The notes: generated by a model from the sequence alone, not told the origin. 64,000 bases of DNA from Rhodococcus spongiicola (GCF_004011835.1 NZ_RKLN01000007.1:1-64000); one strand, 5' to 3'; shown: positions 19,646 through 27,071, counted from the stretch's first letter. Translations and numbers: made by a program.

Positions 19646-20866
19646 TCAACCTTCGGGTCGCCTCCCGCTCCCGTCGAGGTCGCGACCCTTCCACCTCAGT
19701 CGGCCGCGTCGCCGGCGGAAGTGGGACGCTGCGGTCAAGTGGATCAGCCCCAGGACTGAAGCCGGATGGGTGGCCGCATCCGCCAAGTCCCGTAGACGTG
19801 GGCGACCGCCTGTCTCCGCCGCGCGCGCCATGAGTCGCGACGCCGCGGCGGCTGCATACCCCGCCGCGCCCCATCCCCGGGTGCGGCCGCGCCCGAACAG
19901 CAGGGCCACCGGTGGTAGTACATACGTGACCGTGGCGAGGGTCGATACAACTATGGACCCGACCGGGGAGCCGAAGGCCGTCCACAACCATCGTGTGTAG
20001 CCTTCGCGCAACTCGGTCGGATCGGTGTACATCCGGCACGACGCCAGATCCCGGGCGGCGGCAACGATCGTGCGCTCGCCCCGACGTCGCAGCGCGCGAG
20101 CGATGTCGAGATCCTCGGTGAGTTTGTCCGCGACAGCGGCGTGGCCGCCGATCCGGTAGTAGGCGGCGGCGTCGAACACAAGAAACTGGCCACACGCCAC
20201 TGCCATTGACGGACGGGTGTTGCGGTTGGCTGCACCGATGGGCAAGGTCGCGAACCACGACCAGCACAGCAGCGGCTGAACCAGGCGTTCGACGGGTGAC
20301 TCGGCCTCCTGCCGGGGCCATGGTGACACGAGGGCGGCGCGGCTACGACGCAACTCGGCCGCCGCGGCGGCAAGGGCGTCGGGTGCCAGGCGGACATCGG
20401 CGTCGAGGAACACCAGGACGCCTGGGCGTTGCGGATTCATCAGGCGACTCGCGTGCTCGGCGGCTCCGTGGCATGCAGCGGTCTTTCCGAGCCAGCCCGG
20501 CGGTGGTGGCTCGGTGTTGCGGATCAGCGCGAATCGGCCGTCACCGGCGAATGCACGCCGGGCGACGTCTGGTGTCCCGTCGGAGGATTCGTCATCCAGG
20601 ATGAGAACCCGAAGGGTGCTCAGCCCGCGCTGGGCCCGCAAGTCTGCGATGAGCGCGGTGATCCGGTCGGCCTCGTTACGGGCCGGCACGACGACCGTGA
20701 CCGGGTCGACGACCGTGACCGGGTCGACGACCGGCTCCGATCGCGAGCGGGGCGGCGTCAAGCGAGGCAGCGCAATGGCGTTCGCGGCTGCGATTACTGC
20801 GCCGCCGACCGCGAGTCCGGCGCCGATACGGGTGACGACGCCGAGGGGGTGGAGCGGTGGAAGCAC
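19646..20866 (-). CDS. Family 2 glycosyltransferase, CruC-like (carotenoid glycosyltransferase?)
   Basis: A 406-residue membrane GT2. An N-terminal hydrophobic helix precedes VVVPARNEADRI, ILDDESSDGT is the first Asp motif, FLDADVRLAPDAL the DXD, and TEDLDIARALRRRGE contains the ED catalytic block; two C-terminal membrane helices follow. It is the last gene of an operon with crtO and cruF, so a role in glycosylating the 1'-hydroxylated carotenoid, as proposed for CruC, is likely but inferred. An 18-bp in-frame repeat (VTVVDP) lies just before the catalytic domain. Hopanoid or other lipid acceptors are alternatives. Confidence 0.8.
   Translation of the reverse strand: MLPPLHPLGVVTRIGAGLAVGGAVIAAANAIALPRLTPPRSRSEPVVDPVTVVDPVTVVVPARNEADRITALIADLRAQRGLSTLRVLILDDESSDGTPDVARRAFAGDGRFALIRNTEPPPPGWLGKTAACHGAAEHASRLMNPQRPGVLVFLDADVRLAPDALAAAAAELRRSRAALVSPWPRQEAESPVERLVQPLLCWSWFATLPIGAANRNTRPSMAVACGQFLVFDAAAYYRIGGHAAVADKLTEDLDIARALRRRGERTIVAAARDLASCRMYTDPTELREGYTRWLWTAFGSPVGSIVVSTLATVTYVLPPVALLFGRGRTRGWGAAGYAAAAASRLMARAAETGGRPRLRDLADAATHPASVLGLIHLTAASHFRRRRGRLRWKGRDLDGSGRRPEG
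20690..20733. repeat. 18-bp in-frame tandem repeat in the GT2 gene
   Basis: GACGACCGTGACCGGGTC at 20690-20707 and 20708-20725, plus a partial third copy to 20733. It encodes repeated VTVVDP on the minus strand immediately before the first beta strand of the glycosyltransferase domain. Confidence 0.9.
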
Positions 20867-20876
20867 GGCTGCCGGT

Positions 20877-21629
20877 TTACTGCGACGACGATTTGAGCGG
20901 AGTCTTCCGCCGCGGACCAGGAGGCGTCGGGCGGTTCCGTGTAAACCACGCCATCACAGCGACGATCGCGGCGACTGCGATCGCAACACCGGCCGCCATG
21001 CCGGCCCAGCCGGCGAAACTGCGGGTGTCGGGGTCGGGATACCGGACCTCGGCGCGCAGGGTGCTGACCTCACCGGCCGGGAGCTTCCACGTGACGGTCG
21101 AGTCGCCCTGGCGTACACCGTTCGTGGTCGCGACTCTGGCAGGGAAGGCGACCGTGAACTGCACGTCGGCGCCCTGCGCAGGAACCCTCTCGAGGTCGAT
21201 GCGGCCCTCGAGGCTCACCAGGTCGCCGGACCGCCGCAACGCCAGCTGCAAGTCGGTGCCGGTCTGGCTGTACATCGAACCGAGTTGCTGGACCTCGCCG
21301 AAGGAGAGCTCGTTGAAGAAGGCCTCCGTACCGACATAGCCGTCGCGGCGGTACTCCTGCACCCGAACCCGGTTTGTGAGGCCGGACGGCGGCGTGAGCT
21401 GGGGTCCTTGATCGTTCTCATCTGTCGGGACAGTTGCCGCGACGATCTGCCCTGACACCTTGTCGTCGGTGGAAATGCCCATGGACACCTGCACCCGGAG
21501 GCATCCGGCCAGCAACGGAACGACGAGCAAGGCGAGGGCCGATGACGCTAGCACGCGGCGCCGGCGGGAGTGAAGGAAGAGGCCAGAAGTGGACGGCTGC
21601 ACAGCGGACATCGTGCCAGGCACCGCCAT
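20877..21629 (-). CDS. lppM: LppM-like lipoprotein with C-terminal membrane helix
   Basis: A 250-residue exported lipoprotein. The N terminus has an Arg-rich stretch (HSRRRR), a hydrophobic core and lipobox LLAGC with the acylated Cys at about residue 43. A beta-rich domain (DUF3153) follows, then a membrane helix near the C terminus (WAGMAAGVAIAVAAIVAVMAWF) and a basic tail. LppM of M. tuberculosis (Rv2171) binds mannosylated phosphoinositides and affects phagosome maturation. ATG 21629 is 5 bases after the cruF stop; ATG 21611 is an alternative. Here it lies inside a carotenoid operon. Confidence 0.88.
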   Translation of the reverse strand: MAVPGTMSAVQPSTSGLFLHSRRRRVLASSALALLVVPLLAGCLRVQVSMGISTDDKVSGQIVAATVPTDENDQGPQLTPPSGLTNRVRVQEYRRDGYVGTEAFFNELSFGEVQQLGSMYSQTGTDLQLALRRSGDLVSLEGRIDLERVPAQGADVQFTVAFPARVATTNGVRQGDSTVTWKLPAGEVSTLRAEVRYPDPDTRSFAGWAGMAAGVAIAVAAIVAVMAWFTRNRPTPPGPRRKTPLKSSSQ

Positions 21630-21634
21630 TCGTG

Positions 21635-22462
21635 TCAGGCAGCGGGGGTGTCGTCCAATCGGGCACGGATTTCGCCGCGGTACAGGCGGATGAGCCGCCG
21701 CAGCAGTGGCGCCCCGACCGCACCCATCACGACCAGCCCGTAGACAGCGGAGTACCGCAGTTCCGGTGCGTTCAGGAAGACTGTGTGCGCCAAAGCTGAG
21801 CCGAGCCACGTCCACAGGAACAAGGCAATCGGCACCGCGTCGCCTCGCGCCGACCTCGGCCCCGGATTCACCCGGCGATCCAGCTGGTCGACGAGGATCG
21901 CCATGACAGCCGCCACGAGGAACCAGCCTCCGTAGTTGGTCAGCGGGACGTGCGCGATCCCGGGAAGTCCGGCGTCGGTTACACACCAGCGCCACTGCCC
22001 GTCGGCGACCATCTGCGGATCGAGATACAGGTCCCAACCGACGACGCCGATCGTCACGAGGGCGAAGCGAGACAATTTGCTGGATGTGACCAGCGACGCA
22101 GCGCACCACACCGGGTAGAAGCCGGCTGTCCAGGCGAACGGCACCACCAGCGGAACATCTGCGATCGACCACCCCAGTCGTTCGGCCGCGTACTGGTAGC
22201 AGCCGTACGGGATTCCCGTCGCGGTCCCGACGACCTCGGACGTCAGGCCTATTCCGGCGGTCACCAACACCATGCCGCTCGTCCACCGGCCGCCACGGGT
22301 GGCGACCGAGTGCACGATCGACGCGGCCGCCAGGGATGTGACAACCGCGACCGTCACGACGTCGCGCGCCCGACCCTCGACCAGCGGATAGACGATCTGG
22401 GTCACGATTGCTGCGGCCGCGATCACCGCGGACAGCCGCACGAGCGATTTGGAGGCAGTCAT
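21635..22462 (-). CDS. cruF: Carotenoid 1',2'-hydratase CruF-like membrane protein
   Basis: A 275-residue integral membrane protein of the DUF422/CruF family with seven or so hydrophobic segments. Family blocks include GTATGIPYGCYQYAAERLGWSIADVPLVVPFAWT and DLYLDPQMVADGQWRW, with conserved acidic and His residues. CruF hydrates the end of lycopene or gamma-carotene to give a 1'-hydroxyl, later glycosylated. ATG 22462 overlaps the crtO stop (ATGA). The product type is inferred from the family and from the neighbouring crtO and GT2 genes. Confidence 0.87.
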   Translation of the reverse strand: MTASKSLVRLSAVIAAAAIVTQIVYPLVEGRARDVVTVAVVTSLAAASIVHSVATRGGRWTSGMVLVTAGIGLTSEVVGTATGIPYGCYQYAAERLGWSIADVPLVVPFAWTAGFYPVWCAASLVTSSKLSRFALVTIGVVGWDLYLDPQMVADGQWRWCVTDAGLPGIAHVPLTNYGGWFLVAAVMAILVDQLDRRVNPGPRSARGDAVPIALFLWTWLGSALAHTVFLNAPELRYSAVYGLVVMGAVGAPLLRRLIRLYRGEIRARLDDTPAA

Positions 22463-24063
22463 CGCAGGGTCGTGCGGAGGATACGACGCAGGCGTCCACC
22501 GTGGGCGTCCGCGAGGGCGATCCGGGCCGCGCTGCGCCCGCTCGCTCCCGAGACCCCGCCGCCGGGATGCGTCGACGCACCGGTCAGGTACAGGTTGTCG
22601 GCGTTCGGGACGCGGTGCGCCGACAGTTCCGGGATCGGCCGCCACAGCATCATCTGGTCCAGTGACATCTCGACGTGCATCACGTTGCCGCCGAGCAGGC
22701 CCATCTCGTGCTCGATGTCGGTGGGTGTCTGTATGTATCGGTGATGGATGCTGTCGGCGAAGCCGGGTGCGAGGCTATCGACACCCGCGACGACACGGTC
22801 GGCCTCTTGCTCGCCGAGGTCGGCCCAGTTCCGTCCGCCGGACAGTGTGTAAGGGTGCCACTGCGACCACAGCGTCACCTGATGCTCGCCGGCGGGAGAG
22901 ATAGTGGGATCGATGCCACTGAAGCTCATCGCGAGCACGGCGGGTTCCGGTGGCAGTTCCCCGGCGAGGGCGGCGCCGTGCGCCGCCCTCAGGTGAGCGC
23001 GGTCGGAGACGAGCAACTGCAGACCCGACGTGGTGATCACGTCAGGGGGCGCGCTCGGGTATGACGGCAGGGCGTCGGTGCCCAACCTCAGCACCATGCC
23101 GATGCCTGGGCCTACCCGGATCCGTCGGCGCCACCCGCTCAGCGTGTCCCGGTCGTAGCCGCCGCGTTCGAGGAGGTCCAGGGTGGTCAGCACGTGACAG
23201 CCGGCGACGACGGCGCGGCTCCGGACCCGGCGCCCGGACTCGGTGACGACGGTCCATCCGGCGCTGTCACGACGCAATTCGATGACACCGTCGCCAAGGG
23301 TGACCGTGCCGCCGTCGGATTCGAGACGCGAAGTCAGAGCGGACGTCAGCGCGCCGCTGCCGCCGACCGCGCGGCCCGGGGGCAGCGTGTGCATCAGTGC
23401 TGCGAAGCCGACCATCGGCGCGGTGCCTGGCTCGGACATCGGCGGTCCCGACTGGGCACCGAACCATGAGAGTGCGGCCTTGAGCGGTTCGCTGTCGAAG
23501 TACTCGTCGAGCAGTGCGTCGCCTGTCGAGAGGAACTCGCGGGAGAGTGCGCCGCCACCACTGGAGGCGTCCAGGCCCCAGAAGGAACGCAGGAGGTGCG
23601 CGCCTGTCGGTGGTGCCGAGAACGCCCGCATGACCCTTTCACTGCGTGGGCCCCATGTGTACACGAAGCGGCGGTAGGCGTCTGCGTCGGCGGCTCCGCA
23701 CGCCTCTTCGATGGACCGGCACGTCCGGTCGAGGCTGCGATGAAAGACGATTCCCGGTCGGTCCGAAAAAGCCCTGGCGGGCGCGAAGGCCCACGGGTCG
23801 CAATCGATGTAGCGCAGCCCGTGAGCGGCGAGGTCGAGTTCCTCGATGATCCCGGTGTGCCGGATCATGATGTGTGCGGACGATCCCCGGTCCACCTTGT
23901 GGCCGGGAAATCTCTCGACCGTCGAGACGGCGCCACCGAGCACGGTGTCTCGTTCGAGGACCTCGACGGATTGGCCCGCGCGAGCGAGATAGCACGCGGA
24001 CACCAGAGCGTTGTGGCCGGAGCCGACCACGACGACGTCGGCGCTCGCAGATGCGCCGATCAC
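22459..24063 (-). CDS. crtO: Carotenoid 4-ketolase CrtO
   Basis: A 534-residue FAD-dependent CrtI-like oxidoreductase. DVVVVGSGHNALVSACYLARAG, YFDSEPLKAALSWFGAQSGPPMSEP and LTGASTHPGGGVSGASGRSAAR match, from memory, the experimentally described Rhodococcus CrtO that places a keto group on the beta ring of gamma- or beta-carotene. The GTG start at 24063 overlaps the acetyltransferase stop at 24060 (GTGA). Since a beta ring is its expected substrate and no lycopene cyclase is in this window, the cyclase must be encoded elsewhere. Confidence 0.93.
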   Translation of the reverse strand: MIGASASADVVVVGSGHNALVSACYLARAGQSVEVLERDTVLGGAVSTVERFPGHKVDRGSSAHIMIRHTGIIEELDLAAHGLRYIDCDPWAFAPARAFSDRPGIVFHRSLDRTCRSIEEACGAADADAYRRFVYTWGPRSERVMRAFSAPPTGAHLLRSFWGLDASSGGGALSREFLSTGDALLDEYFDSEPLKAALSWFGAQSGPPMSEPGTAPMVGFAALMHTLPPGRAVGGSGALTSALTSRLESDGGTVTLGDGVIELRRDSAGWTVVTESGRRVRSRAVVAGCHVLTTLDLLERGGYDRDTLSGWRRRIRVGPGIGMVLRLGTDALPSYPSAPPDVITTSGLQLLVSDRAHLRAAHGAALAGELPPEPAVLAMSFSGIDPTISPAGEHQVTLWSQWHPYTLSGGRNWADLGEQEADRVVAGVDSLAPGFADSIHHRYIQTPTDIEHEMGLLGGNVMHVEMSLDQMMLWRPIPELSAHRVPNADNLYLTGASTHPGGGVSGASGRSAARIALADAHGGRLRRILRTTLR

Positions 24064-24698
24064 AGTGGCAAACCCCTGCCCAGAACCGCGAACGGCCGCC
24101 GGTCACCGGCGAACGCAAAGTGCCGGACGACGTCTCGGAATCCCATTCTCCGATAGAGTCGCCACGCGCGATTGTCCTCCTGCTCCACTTCGGGAGTGGA
24201 GAGCAGAACTCCACGCTCGGGGCGATCGGCCAGGAGTCGGCGCAGCACTTGTTCACCGATCCCGTAGCCCTGCGCACTCGGGTGGACGTGCAACTCGGTC
24301 AGTTCGAAGTAGTTGCCCAGGATGTATTCGATCTGGTCTCGACTCCACCCCGTTGCCTGCATGCCCCGGCGGACTTGTTGGTGCCACCATTGATCGGGCG
24401 CACCGCGGTAGCCGTACGCGATGGCGACCAGGGGAGCGTGCCGGTCTATGTGCTCGGGGTCGGGTTGCACGGCACCGACCGCCCGCCAGCCAGAGCGGCC
24501 GGTGTGTTCGGTCCACATCGGGGCGCGGTGGGACTCGGTGCCGCGTGGGTAGCCCATCGCTGCGACGTAAATCGCCAGCGCCTCGGGCAGCCGGGCGCGC
24601 ATCTGGGCCTCCGACAGGTCCATGACTACAGGAATGTCCTGGTTCGCGGTGCGGCCCTCGCAGGGGTTGGCGCCTGGGTTCGCGCCGGTGCTGTCCAT
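24060..24698 (-). CDS. GNAT-family N-acetyltransferase, Rv2170-like
   Basis: A 212-residue acetyltransferase. FELTELHVHPSAQGYGIGEQVLRRLL is the acetyl-CoA-binding motif A (QGYGIG), and NRAWRLYRRMGFRDVVRHFAF is motif B with the usual YxxxGF. Rv2170 in M. tuberculosis, in the same position, has been reported as a lysine acetyltransferase, but the target here cannot be inferred. ATG 24698 is used; ATG 24623 would give 187 residues. It begins the carotenoid-lppM minus-strand run. A perfect LexA-type palindrome lies 59 bases upstream, shared with the divergent HEPN gene. Confidence 0.82.
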   Translation of the reverse strand: MDSTGANPGANPCEGRTANQDIPVVMDLSEAQMRARLPEALAIYVAAMGYPRGTESHRAPMWTEHTGRSGWRAVGAVQPDPEHIDRHAPLVAIAYGYRGAPDQWWHQQVRRGMQATGWSRDQIEYILGNYFELTELHVHPSAQGYGIGEQVLRRLLADRPERGVLLSTPEVEQEDNRAWRLYRRMGFRDVVRHFAFAGDRRPFAVLGRGLPL

Positions 24699-24719
24699 GC
24701 TCGCGCTCGCCCTCTTTTC

Positions 24720-24750
24720 TTGACGACGTGTCAGTGGGTCCAGCTATATT
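24720..24750 (+). promoter_or_regulatory. Probable promoter of the HEPN gene
   Basis: TTGACG at 24720-24725 and TATATT at 24745-24750, spacing 19. The spacing is long, so confidence is moderate. The LexA-type palindrome begins 7 bases after the -10, at the expected transcription start. Confidence 0.5.
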
Positions 24751-24756
24751 GAATAT

Positions 24757-24774
24757 GTCGAACGTGTGTTCGAC
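24757..24774. promoter_or_regulatory. LexA-type SOS box (perfect palindrome)
   Basis: GTCGAAC GTGT GTTCGAC: both half-sites are exact and the core TCGAAC-N4-GTTCGA is the actinobacterial LexA consensus. It sits between the divergent acetyltransferase and HEPN genes, immediately downstream of a putative plus-strand -10, where bound LexA would block initiation. Identification is by motif only. Confidence 0.75.
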
Positions 24775-24780
24775 ACCGGC

Positions 24781-24820
24781 GATCCGGTGATGTTCGAGGG
24801 AAGCGAATCATCACCGGATC
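24781..24820 (+). promoter_or_regulatory. Long 5'-leader hairpin before the HEPN gene
   Basis: A 12-bp perfect inverted repeat, 24781-24792 (GATCCGGTGATG) with 24809-24820. Beyond a bulged T the stem continues with TTCG (24793-24796) pairing CGAA (24804-24807). It begins seven bases after the SOS palindrome and lies in the presumed leader of the HEPN mRNA. It could be an attenuator, a second operator, or a processing signal; no T-run follows. Confidence 0.6.
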
Positions 24821-24861
24821 CCCGGGCCTGCACTCGGGAGTGGTGGAAGGTGCGCGGAGTC

Positions 24862-25494
24862 ATGTCGGAAGTCATGCGGGGGATGAGTTCACGGTCTGTA
24901 TCCAATCTGTCTGTATCCAATCTGTCTGTATCCAATCTGTCTGTATCCAGTCCTGCATCCAGTCTGTCGGGGATTGCGGCCGGGTGCGCGACGCCAATGA
25001 GGTCACCGAGGTCAGTGTCCGTTCGAGCGACGACGCTGTTGCGCCGGGCAGATGGCTTGCTGTCGGAGGCGGTGGCGGCGGGGGAGGCCGGGGAACGTTT
25101 CCGATGCTCCTATCTCGGCGCCCTGAAGGGTGCTGCAGCGGTGCTCGCGGGGGTGGACAGAAATGTCGGTTCGGCGGGTTCTCGGCGGCCGCGGTCGCGA
25201 AGCGCATGGGTGCTCATGGCGCGGGCTGTACCGGAGCTCGCCGATTGGGCCGGCTATTTCGCGGACCACTCCACGCTGAGAGCCTCGATCGAGGCCGGTG
25301 TAGCGCAGACGGTTTCGGACGCAGATGCAGACCACTTCTACTTGGAGGTGGGGCGGTTCCTGACGGCGGTCGAGGACTTCCTCGCCGAGCCGGGCCGGAA
25401 AGGTGACCTTCCAGGGTTCGCGGTGCGGCATCCAAGGGGTGATTCCGGGCACGCTGGTGCTGCTGTGAACGGAGATATCCGGGATAATCACTGA
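24862..25494 (+). CDS. SAV_6107-type HEPN domain protein
   Basis: About 210 residues. An N-terminal Ser/Val-rich tail with VSNLS repeats is followed by a helical domain from about LLRRADGLLSEAVAAGEAGERFRCSYLGALKGAAAVLAG to HFYLEVGRFLTAVEDFLAE, resembling the SAV_6107 HEPN family of actinobacteria. HEPN proteins are often RNases or toxin-system parts, but many are not, and the RX4-6H active motif is not obvious here. The start is uncertain: ATG 24862, 24874, 24883 and 24997 are all in frame; 24862 has a modest GGAG. It may be SOS-regulated (adjacent LexA-type box). Confidence 0.65.
   Translation: MSEVMRGMSSRSVSNLSVSNLSVSNLSVSSPASSLSGIAAGCATPMRSPRSVSVRATTLLRRADGLLSEAVAAGEAGERFRCSYLGALKGAAAVLAGVDRNVGSAGSRRPRSRSAWVLMARAVPELADWAGYFADHSTLRASIEAGVAQTVSDADADHFYLEVGRFLTAVEDFLAEPGRKGDLPGFAVRHPRGDSGHAGAAVNGDIRDNH
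24895..24954. repeat. 15-bp tandem repeat, four copies, in the HEPN gene 5' end
   Basis: TCTGTATCCAATCTG at 24895-24909, 24910-24924 and 24925-24939, and a degenerate copy at 24940-24954. In frame it encodes repeated VSNLS near the N terminus. Base composition here is far lower in GC than the flanking DNA. Confidence 0.92.
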
Positions 25495-25634
25495 TTCGTC
25501 GGGAACTCGTCGGTGGAGTAGGTGGTATGGAAAGGGTGCACCTCGTATTATTGAATTCAGGTAGCCGCCAGTGAGTTACCCACCTTCCCGCATCGCGGGT
25601 GAGGTGCCGTTTCTTTAGTGCCGGGGGAGGTACC

Positions 25635-26063
25635 GTGCCACTCTCCGAGCACGAGCAGCGCATGCTCGACCAGATCGAGAGCGCGCTCTACGCTGAGGAT
25701 CCAAAGTTCGCGTCCACAGTGCGGGGCGGGCGCATGCGTGCCCCTACCGCAAAGCGCCGATTGCAGGCGGTGGCCCTTTTCGTGCTGGGTCTCGTTCTCC
25801 TTGTCGCAGGTCTGGCGATACCAGTGAGGGTCTTGGAAGTATTTCCGATCATCAGCCTGGTCGGGTTCGTCGTGATGTTCGGTGCCGGAATTCTCTTCCT
25901 TCTCGGTGGAGGGAAGGGTCATCTGGCGGCAGTCCCCGACGGGGAAGGCACTCCGAGTGAGTCGGGCGGATCGCATCCGCGCAAGTCCCAAGGTGGCAAG
26001 AAGTCCGGCGGGTTCTCGTCTCGCATGGAGGATCGCTTCCGGCGGAGATTCGAGCAGGAGTAG
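25635..26063 (+). CDS. DUF3040 membrane protein, Rv2169c-like
   Basis: A 142-residue protein opening PLSEHEQRMLDQIESALYAEDPKFAS, the DUF3040 hallmark, then two membrane helices (LQAVALFVLGLVLLVAGLAI and IISLVGFVVMFGAGILFLLGG) and a basic, Gly/Ser-rich tail ending RRRFEQE. GTG 25635 has an excellent ribosome site (GGGGGAGG at 25623-25630). It lies just before the dcw cluster, as in mycobacteria, but is separated from it by a terminator. Function is unknown; the location suggests an envelope role. Confidence 0.85.
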   Translation: MPLSEHEQRMLDQIESALYAEDPKFASTVRGGRMRAPTAKRRLQAVALFVLGLVLLVAGLAIPVRVLEVFPIISLVGFVVMFGAGILFLLGGGKGHLAAVPDGEGTPSESGGSHPRKSQGGKKSGGFSSRMEDRFRRRFEQE

Positions 26064-26076
26064 ATCGCAAGAGCTC

Positions 26077-26122
26077 GAAGCGGCGGTGGCGCGACCGAGT
26101 ACGGTCGCGCCACCGCCGCTTC
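26077..26122 (+). terminator. Very strong terminator after the DUF3040 gene
   Basis: A perfect 21-bp stem (26077-26097 with 26102-26122) and a four-base AGTA loop, starting 14 bases after the stop at 26063, followed by CAGGCTTTTGTTG. It isolates the dcw cluster from upstream transcription. Confidence 0.93.
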
Positions 26123-26190
26123 AGGCTTTTGTTGTCTTGAATGCCAGTTTCGGACCGCTTGCGCCGGCCGACTGAGTCTCGTGTGCTGCG

Positions 26191-26238
26191 TTGCGTCCGA
26201 TCGAGGTTGCGTCCGATCGAGGTTGCGTCCGATCGAGT
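26191..26238. repeat. 16-bp tandem repeat, three copies
   Basis: TTGCGTCCGATCGAGG at 26191-26206 and 26207-26222, and a third copy with last base T at 26223-26238. Each unit contains the palindrome CGATCG. Noncoding; unit not divisible by three. Confidence 0.93.
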
Positions 26239-26398
26239 CCCCACGGCGCCCCACTCGCACGCCCCACCGTTCCCCACCGGAGTCCGACCACGGATTCAGT
26301 CTCCGGTGCGGGTGGGCCGATACCGGTGGTTGCGGCATCGAATGTGAGTGCACTGGACAGACCTCGGTCGATCCTGATGCGAGTCGGTTGATCTAGAT

Positions 26399-26438
26399 AT
26401 GCACGGTTTGGGCGAAACGTGTTCGCCGTCACGTGCAT
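26399..26438. promoter_or_regulatory. Nested inverted repeat upstream of mraZ
   Basis: Outer arms ATGCACG (26399-26405) and CGTGCAT (26432-26438) enclose inner arms GGCGAA (26411-26416) and TTCGCC (26422-26427) with loop ACGTG. It is about 200 bases before mraZ. It could be an operator for a dimeric regulator; the regulator is unknown. Confidence 0.5.
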
Positions 26439-26517
26439 GATCTACCCACTTCTGTCCCCGCCCTGACCTGCAGTTATTGGCCGAGATCTGCCAAGGTGAA
26501 GATCAAATCGACTGGGA

Positions 26518-26571
26518 TGTGGGGGAGAGTGGGGTAAAGTGGCGGACAGTGGATCGGGGAGGTGATCCACT
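26518..26571 (+). promoter_or_regulatory. MraZ-type operator: four GTGG boxes at 10-bp spacing
   Basis: TGTGG at 26518 and AGTGG at 26528, 26538 and 26548 are spaced exactly 10 bp. MraZ autoregulates dcw clusters through GTGG/TGGG-type direct repeats at helical spacing. The last box is also half of an 8-bp palindrome, AGTGGATC (26548-26555) with GATCCACT (26564-26571), which could form a hairpin in the leader. The mraZ ATG is at 26640. Confidence 0.7.
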
Positions 26572-26639
26572 GAAAGTGGGGGGGTACCGACCGGTATCGA
26601 TCCCGACGTTCGCTACAGGCTCCGGCGGGAGGTGTCGAG

Positions 26640-27071
26640 ATGTTCCTCGGTACCTACACGCCGAAGCTGGACGACAAGGGTCGGCTCACGCTGCCCGCGA
26701 AGTTTCGGGACGCATTGGCGGGAGGGTTGATGGTCACGAAGGGTCAGGACCACAGCCTCGCGGTGTATCCACGCGAGGAGTTCACTGCGCTCGCTCGTCG
26801 TGCCGCAGCGGCATCTCGTAGCAATCCGCAGGCTCGCGCCTTCGTGCGAGGGCTCGCGGCGGGAACGGATGAGCAGCACCCCGACGCCCAAGGGCGGATC
26901 ACGTTGTCCACGGACCATCGACGCTACGCGGGGCTGTCCAAGGACTGCGTGGTCGTCGGATCGGTCGACTTCCTCGAGATCTGGGACGCCCAGGCATGGA
27001 CGAACTACCTCGGGGAGCACGAAGAAAGCTACTCCCAGGCCAGAGACGAGGCGCTCGAGGGGATCTTCTAG
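26640..27071 (+). CDS. mraZ: Transcriptional regulator MraZ
   Basis: A 143-residue protein with two tandem AbrB-like (SpoVT) halves. [26 protein letters not shown] is the first DNA-binding motif and [18 protein letters not shown] the second. MraZ forms ring oligomers and binds repeats in front of its own cluster to repress or modulate cell wall and division genes. The ribosome site GGGAGG precedes the ATG. It starts the dcw cluster and is followed by a 200-bp gap before rsmH. Confidence 0.97.
   Translation: MFLGTYTPKLDDKGRLTLPAKFRDALAGGLMVTKGQDHSLAVYPREEFTALARRAAAASRSNPQARAFVRGLAAGTDEQHPDAQGRITLSTDHRRYAGLSKDCVVVGSVDFLEIWDAQAWTNYLGEHEESYSQARDEALEGIF

Larger units (their letters stand above)
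26123..26639 (+). other. Long regulatory gap in front of mraZ
   Basis: No gene of its own is supported. It contains the 16-bp tandem repeats at 26191-26238, a nested inverted repeat at 26399-26438 and phased MraZ-type boxes at 26518-26552. The mraZ ribosome site GGGAGG lies just before its ATG. The bulk of dcw cluster regulation is likely encoded here. Confidence 0.7.

Noticed and set aside
24895-24954. CRISPR-like array from repeated units in the HEPN gene and similar repeats elsewhere
   Set aside because: Units of 13-33 bp are directly adjacent with no spacers, and no cas genes are present.
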